From Streptomyces sp. NBC_00775 (GTDB lineage Bacteria; Actinomycetota; Actinomycetes; Streptomycetales; Streptomycetaceae), in contig NZ_CP108938.1 in the NCBI RefSeq assembly GCF_036347135.1, positions 9,610,001 to 9,674,000 on the forward strand: DNA of 64,000 nt, read 5' to 3'. Position numbers and translations under genes: made by a program. Of the stretch, positions 62,129-64,000 are shown in pieces. Numbering within the stretch: the first letter of the stretch is position 1; every line of letters starts with the position of its first letter. The notes beneath the pieces were generated by a model. The model searched no databases. It was not told the origin of the DNA and saw nothing but the letters and a program-made list of their open reading frames with translations.

Positions 62129-63159
62129 ACCCGGCCATGACGTACGGCAGTTCACTCGCCGCGGCCCCGGCGATCCGCGAACCCCTGCACGCCCCCGTCG
62201 CCCATCTCGTACGCGGCGGTGTCATCGAAGGCATCCACTACGGCTCGGTGGTCGTGCTGGCCGCCGACGGCACCGTGGAACTCCAGATCGGCGACATCGA
62301 GGCCGCCTTCTACCCGCGCTCGGCGCTCAAGCCCGTCCAGGCCGTGGCCATGCTGCGGGCCGGGCTCCCGCTCGACGGCGAACTGCTCTCGCTGACGGCG
62401 GCCAGCCACTCCGGCGAGGAACGGCACCTGGCCGGAACCCGGCGGATCCTGGAACTCGCCGGGCTGCCGGAGGACCGGCTGCGCAACGTCCCGGACCTGC
62501 CGTTCGACCCGGTCGTCCGCGAGACCTGGGTGCGCGAGGGGCGCCTGCCCTCCCAGCTCGCCCAGAACTGCTCCGGCAAGCACGCGGCCATGCTGTACAC
62601 GGCCCACCTCAACGGCTGGTCCCTCGACGACTACCTCGACCCGGCGCACCCGCTCCAGCAGGCCATCGCCGAGATCGTCGAGGACCTCACCGGACAGGCC
62701 ATCGCCCAGGTGAGCGTCGACGGCTGCGGCGCGCCCCTGTTCTCCCTCTCGCTGCACGGCCTCGCCCGCGCCGCCGCCCGGATCACCACCGCCGCGCCGG
62801 GCACCCCCGAGGCGCGCGTCGCCGACGCGATGCGCGAGCACGCCGAGATGGCCTCCGGGTCCGGGCGCGACGTCGCCGCGCTGATGCGGGCCGTGCCGGG
62901 GCTGCTCGCCAAGGACGGCTTCGAAGGCGTGCAGGTCGCTGCGCTGCCGGACGGTCGGGCCGTCGCCGTGAAGATTGCCGACGGGGCCGACCGGGCGCGG
63001 GTTCCGGTGGCCGCGGCGGCCCTTGCGCGGGCGGGCGTTGATCCAGCGGTGCTCGCCGAGTTCGCCGGCGCGCCGCTCCTCGGGGGCGGTGCGGTGGTCG
63101 GTCACATCCGCCCGGCCCGGGCGCTCGAACCGCTGCCGGCGCACGACGTGTGCGCCTGA
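62125..63159 (+). CDS. L-asparaginase, ReAV type (class 3)
   Basis: This 344-residue protein belongs to the Rhizobium etli asparaginase II family, unrelated to classical E. coli asparaginases. Motifs are [18 protein letters not shown] (Ser-x-x-Lys active-site pair), [34 protein letters not shown] and [19 protein letters not shown], which hold the catalytic and zinc-ligand residues known in ReAV. It hydrolyses asparagine to aspartate and ammonia. GTG 62125 overlaps ansP; ATG 62137 is an alternative. Aspartase follows 161 bp later. Confidence 0.9.
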   Translation: MNPAMTYGSSLAAAPAIREPLHAPVAHLVRGGVIEGIHYGSVVVLAADGTVELQIGDIEAAFYPRSALKPVQAVAMLRAGLPLDGELLSLTAASHSGEERHLAGTRRILELAGLPEDRLRNVPDLPFDPVVRETWVREGRLPSQLAQNCSGKHAAMLYTAHLNGWSLDDYLDPAHPLQQAIAEIVEDLTGQAIAQVSVDGCGAPLFSLSLHGLARAAARITTAAPGTPEARVADAMREHAEMASGSGRDVAALMRAVPGLLAKDGFEGVQVAALPDGRAVAVKIADGADRARVPVAAAALARAGVDPAVLAEFAGAPLLGGGAVVGHIRPARALEPLPAHDVCA

Positions 63160-63181
63160 GCGCCGCGCGACAAGGGCTGTG

Positions 63182-63237
63182 TGGCGGGTGCGGGTTCGTC
63201 GTGGCTGGTCGCGCAGTTCCCCGCGCCCCTTAGGCCT
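63182..63237. repeat. Dispersed Streptomyces intergenic repeat
   Basis: The stretch with GTGGCTGGTCGCGCAGTTCC and CCGCGCCCC is a sequence met very often between genes in Streptomyces chromosomes. It lies in the 161-bp gap before aspA. Its origin and function are not established. Confidence 0.6.
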
Positions 63238-63320
63238 GCTGCCTCTCGCCCTGCCTTTATGCCTCACCCCTCCCACCCTCACGTTTTCACCCTCACCCTC
63301 CGAAAGAGGACCGCCCAGCC

Positions 63321-64000
63321 ATGACCACCGTCGCAGCAGCGCACCGCAGCGAACACGATCTGCTCGGAGACCGCGACGTCCCCGCCGAGGCGTACTGGGG
63401 TATCCACACCCTGCGCGCCACGGAGAACTTCCCCATCACGGGCACCCCGATCTCCGCCTACCCGCATCTGATCGACGCCCTCGCCGCCGTCAAGGAGGCC
63501 GCCGCCCGCGCCAACGAGGAACTCGGCCTGCTGGAGCCCCGCAAGGCGGCCGCCCTCGTCGAGGCCTGCCGGGAGATCCGGGACGGCAGACTGCACGACC
63601 AGTTCGTCGTCGACGTCATCCAGGGCGGCGCGGGCACCTCGACGAACATGAACGCCAACGAGGTCGTCGCCAACCGGGCGTTGGAGCTGCTGGGCCACGA
63701 AAAGGGCCAGTACCAGTACCTGCACCCCAACGAGGACGTCAACCTCGGCCAGTCCACCAACGACGTCTACCCGACCGCCGTCAAGGTCGCCACCGTCTTC
63801 GCCGTGCGCGGGCTGCTCAAGGCGATGGCAGTGCTCCAGGACGCGTTCGCCGCCAAGGCCGTCGAGTTCCGTGACGTACTGAAGATGGGGCGCACCCAGC
63901 TCCAGGACGCGGTGCCGATGACGCTGGGGCAGGAGTTCTCGGCGTACGCGGTGATGCTGGACGAGGACCGCAGCCGGCTCGCCGAGGCCGTCGAGCTGAT
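63321..64000 (+). CDS. aspA: Aspartate ammonia-lyase, partial (runs off window)
   Basis: The first 226 residues are visible from ATG 63321. The fumarase/aspartase superfamily is clear: EHDLLGDRDVPAEAYWGIHT, then GGAGTSTNMNANEVVANRAL, HPNEDVNLGQSTNDVYPTAV and MGRTQLQDAVPMTLGQEFSA. The SSTNDV-type substrate loop reads QSTNDVYP. The enzyme splits aspartate into fumarate and ammonia, completing asparagine catabolism begun by the three genes upstream. The signature GSSxMPxKxN would lie beyond the window edge. Confidence 0.93.
   Translation, partial: MTTVAAAHRSEHDLLGDRDVPAEAYWGIHTLRATENFPITGTPISAYPHLIDALAAVKEAAARANEELGLLEPRKAAALVEACREIRDGRLHDQFVVDVIQGGAGTSTNMNANEVVANRALELLGHEKGQYQYLHPNEDVNLGQSTNDVYPTAVKVATVFAVRGLLKAMAVLQDAFAAKAVEFRDVLKMGRTQLQDAVPMTLGQEFSAYAVMLDEDRSRLAEAVEL

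Overview
The window is a stretch of high-GC actinobacterial chromosome, almost certainly Streptomyces. The evidence is very strong third-codon GC bias, frequent GTG starts, ATGA/GTGA-overlapped operons, SpoIIE-type PAS/GAF phosphatases, a 2-methylisoborneol (2-MIB)/encapsulin operon, and an intergenic repeat familiar from Streptomyces genomes near 63.2 kb. No rRNA, tRNA, CRISPR array or phage module was recognised. The species cannot be fixed from the sequence.

Region 1-9 kb is a decayed accessory zone. It holds the tail of an oxidoreductase, remnants of IS3, IS4 and IS701 transposases, one intact IS982-type transposase, frameshifted CBS-BON and acyl-CoA dehydrogenase genes, and the first 37 codons of an MHS-type transporter. 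Intact genes among them are a type III polyketide synthase, a SpoIIE-family phosphatase and a small DUF2568 membrane protein.

Region 9-16.5 kb is a sugar-related block. A xylose-type ABC transporter (binding protein, ATPase, permease) is read leftward. Divergent from it is a PAS/GAF/SpoIIE/HATPase phosphatase whose stop codon overlaps the start of a second, paralogous sugar-binding lipoprotein. This coupled pair is the best candidate here for an undescribed sensing arrangement.

Region 16.5-28.6 kb is mostly core metabolism and membrane genes: a long GAPDH, an FAD-binding CoxM-like protein, MeaB and both methylmalonyl-CoA mutase subunits, an AraC remnant, an SDR reductase, a lipoprotein hydrolase, and a YraQ-type permease with its TIGR03943 partner.

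Region 28.7-33.6 kb is a rightward, largely overlapping operon: NCS1 permease, isochorismatase-like hydrolase, GntR/HutC regulator, ADP-ribosylglycohydrolase and PfkB kinase. Its content resembles E. coli yegTUVW, and an operator/hairpin covers the first ribosome binding site. An intracellular GH29 fucosidase and a secreted CBM25-FnIII-GH13 amylase follow.

Region 38-41.8 kb is the 2-MIB operon: family 2B encapsulin shell, 2-MIB synthase cargo and geranyl diphosphate C-methyltransferase. Region 42-48.4 kb holds a flavin monooxygenase-like gene, a membrane protein, an orphan pqqB, a MarR regulator, a VOC protein and a Ser/Thr kinase.

Region 48.6-56.9 kb is a beta-galactan utilisation locus: LacI regulator, ABC permeases, binding protein, GH42 and secreted GH53, with divergent promoters and a LacI-type operator. 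Region 57-64 kb holds an HTH gene, a crcB-DUF190-crcB fluoride-export operon, uppP with a strong terminator, and an asparagine catabolic operon (FadR-type regulator, asparagine permease, ReAV-type asparaginase, aspartate ammonia-lyase running off the end).
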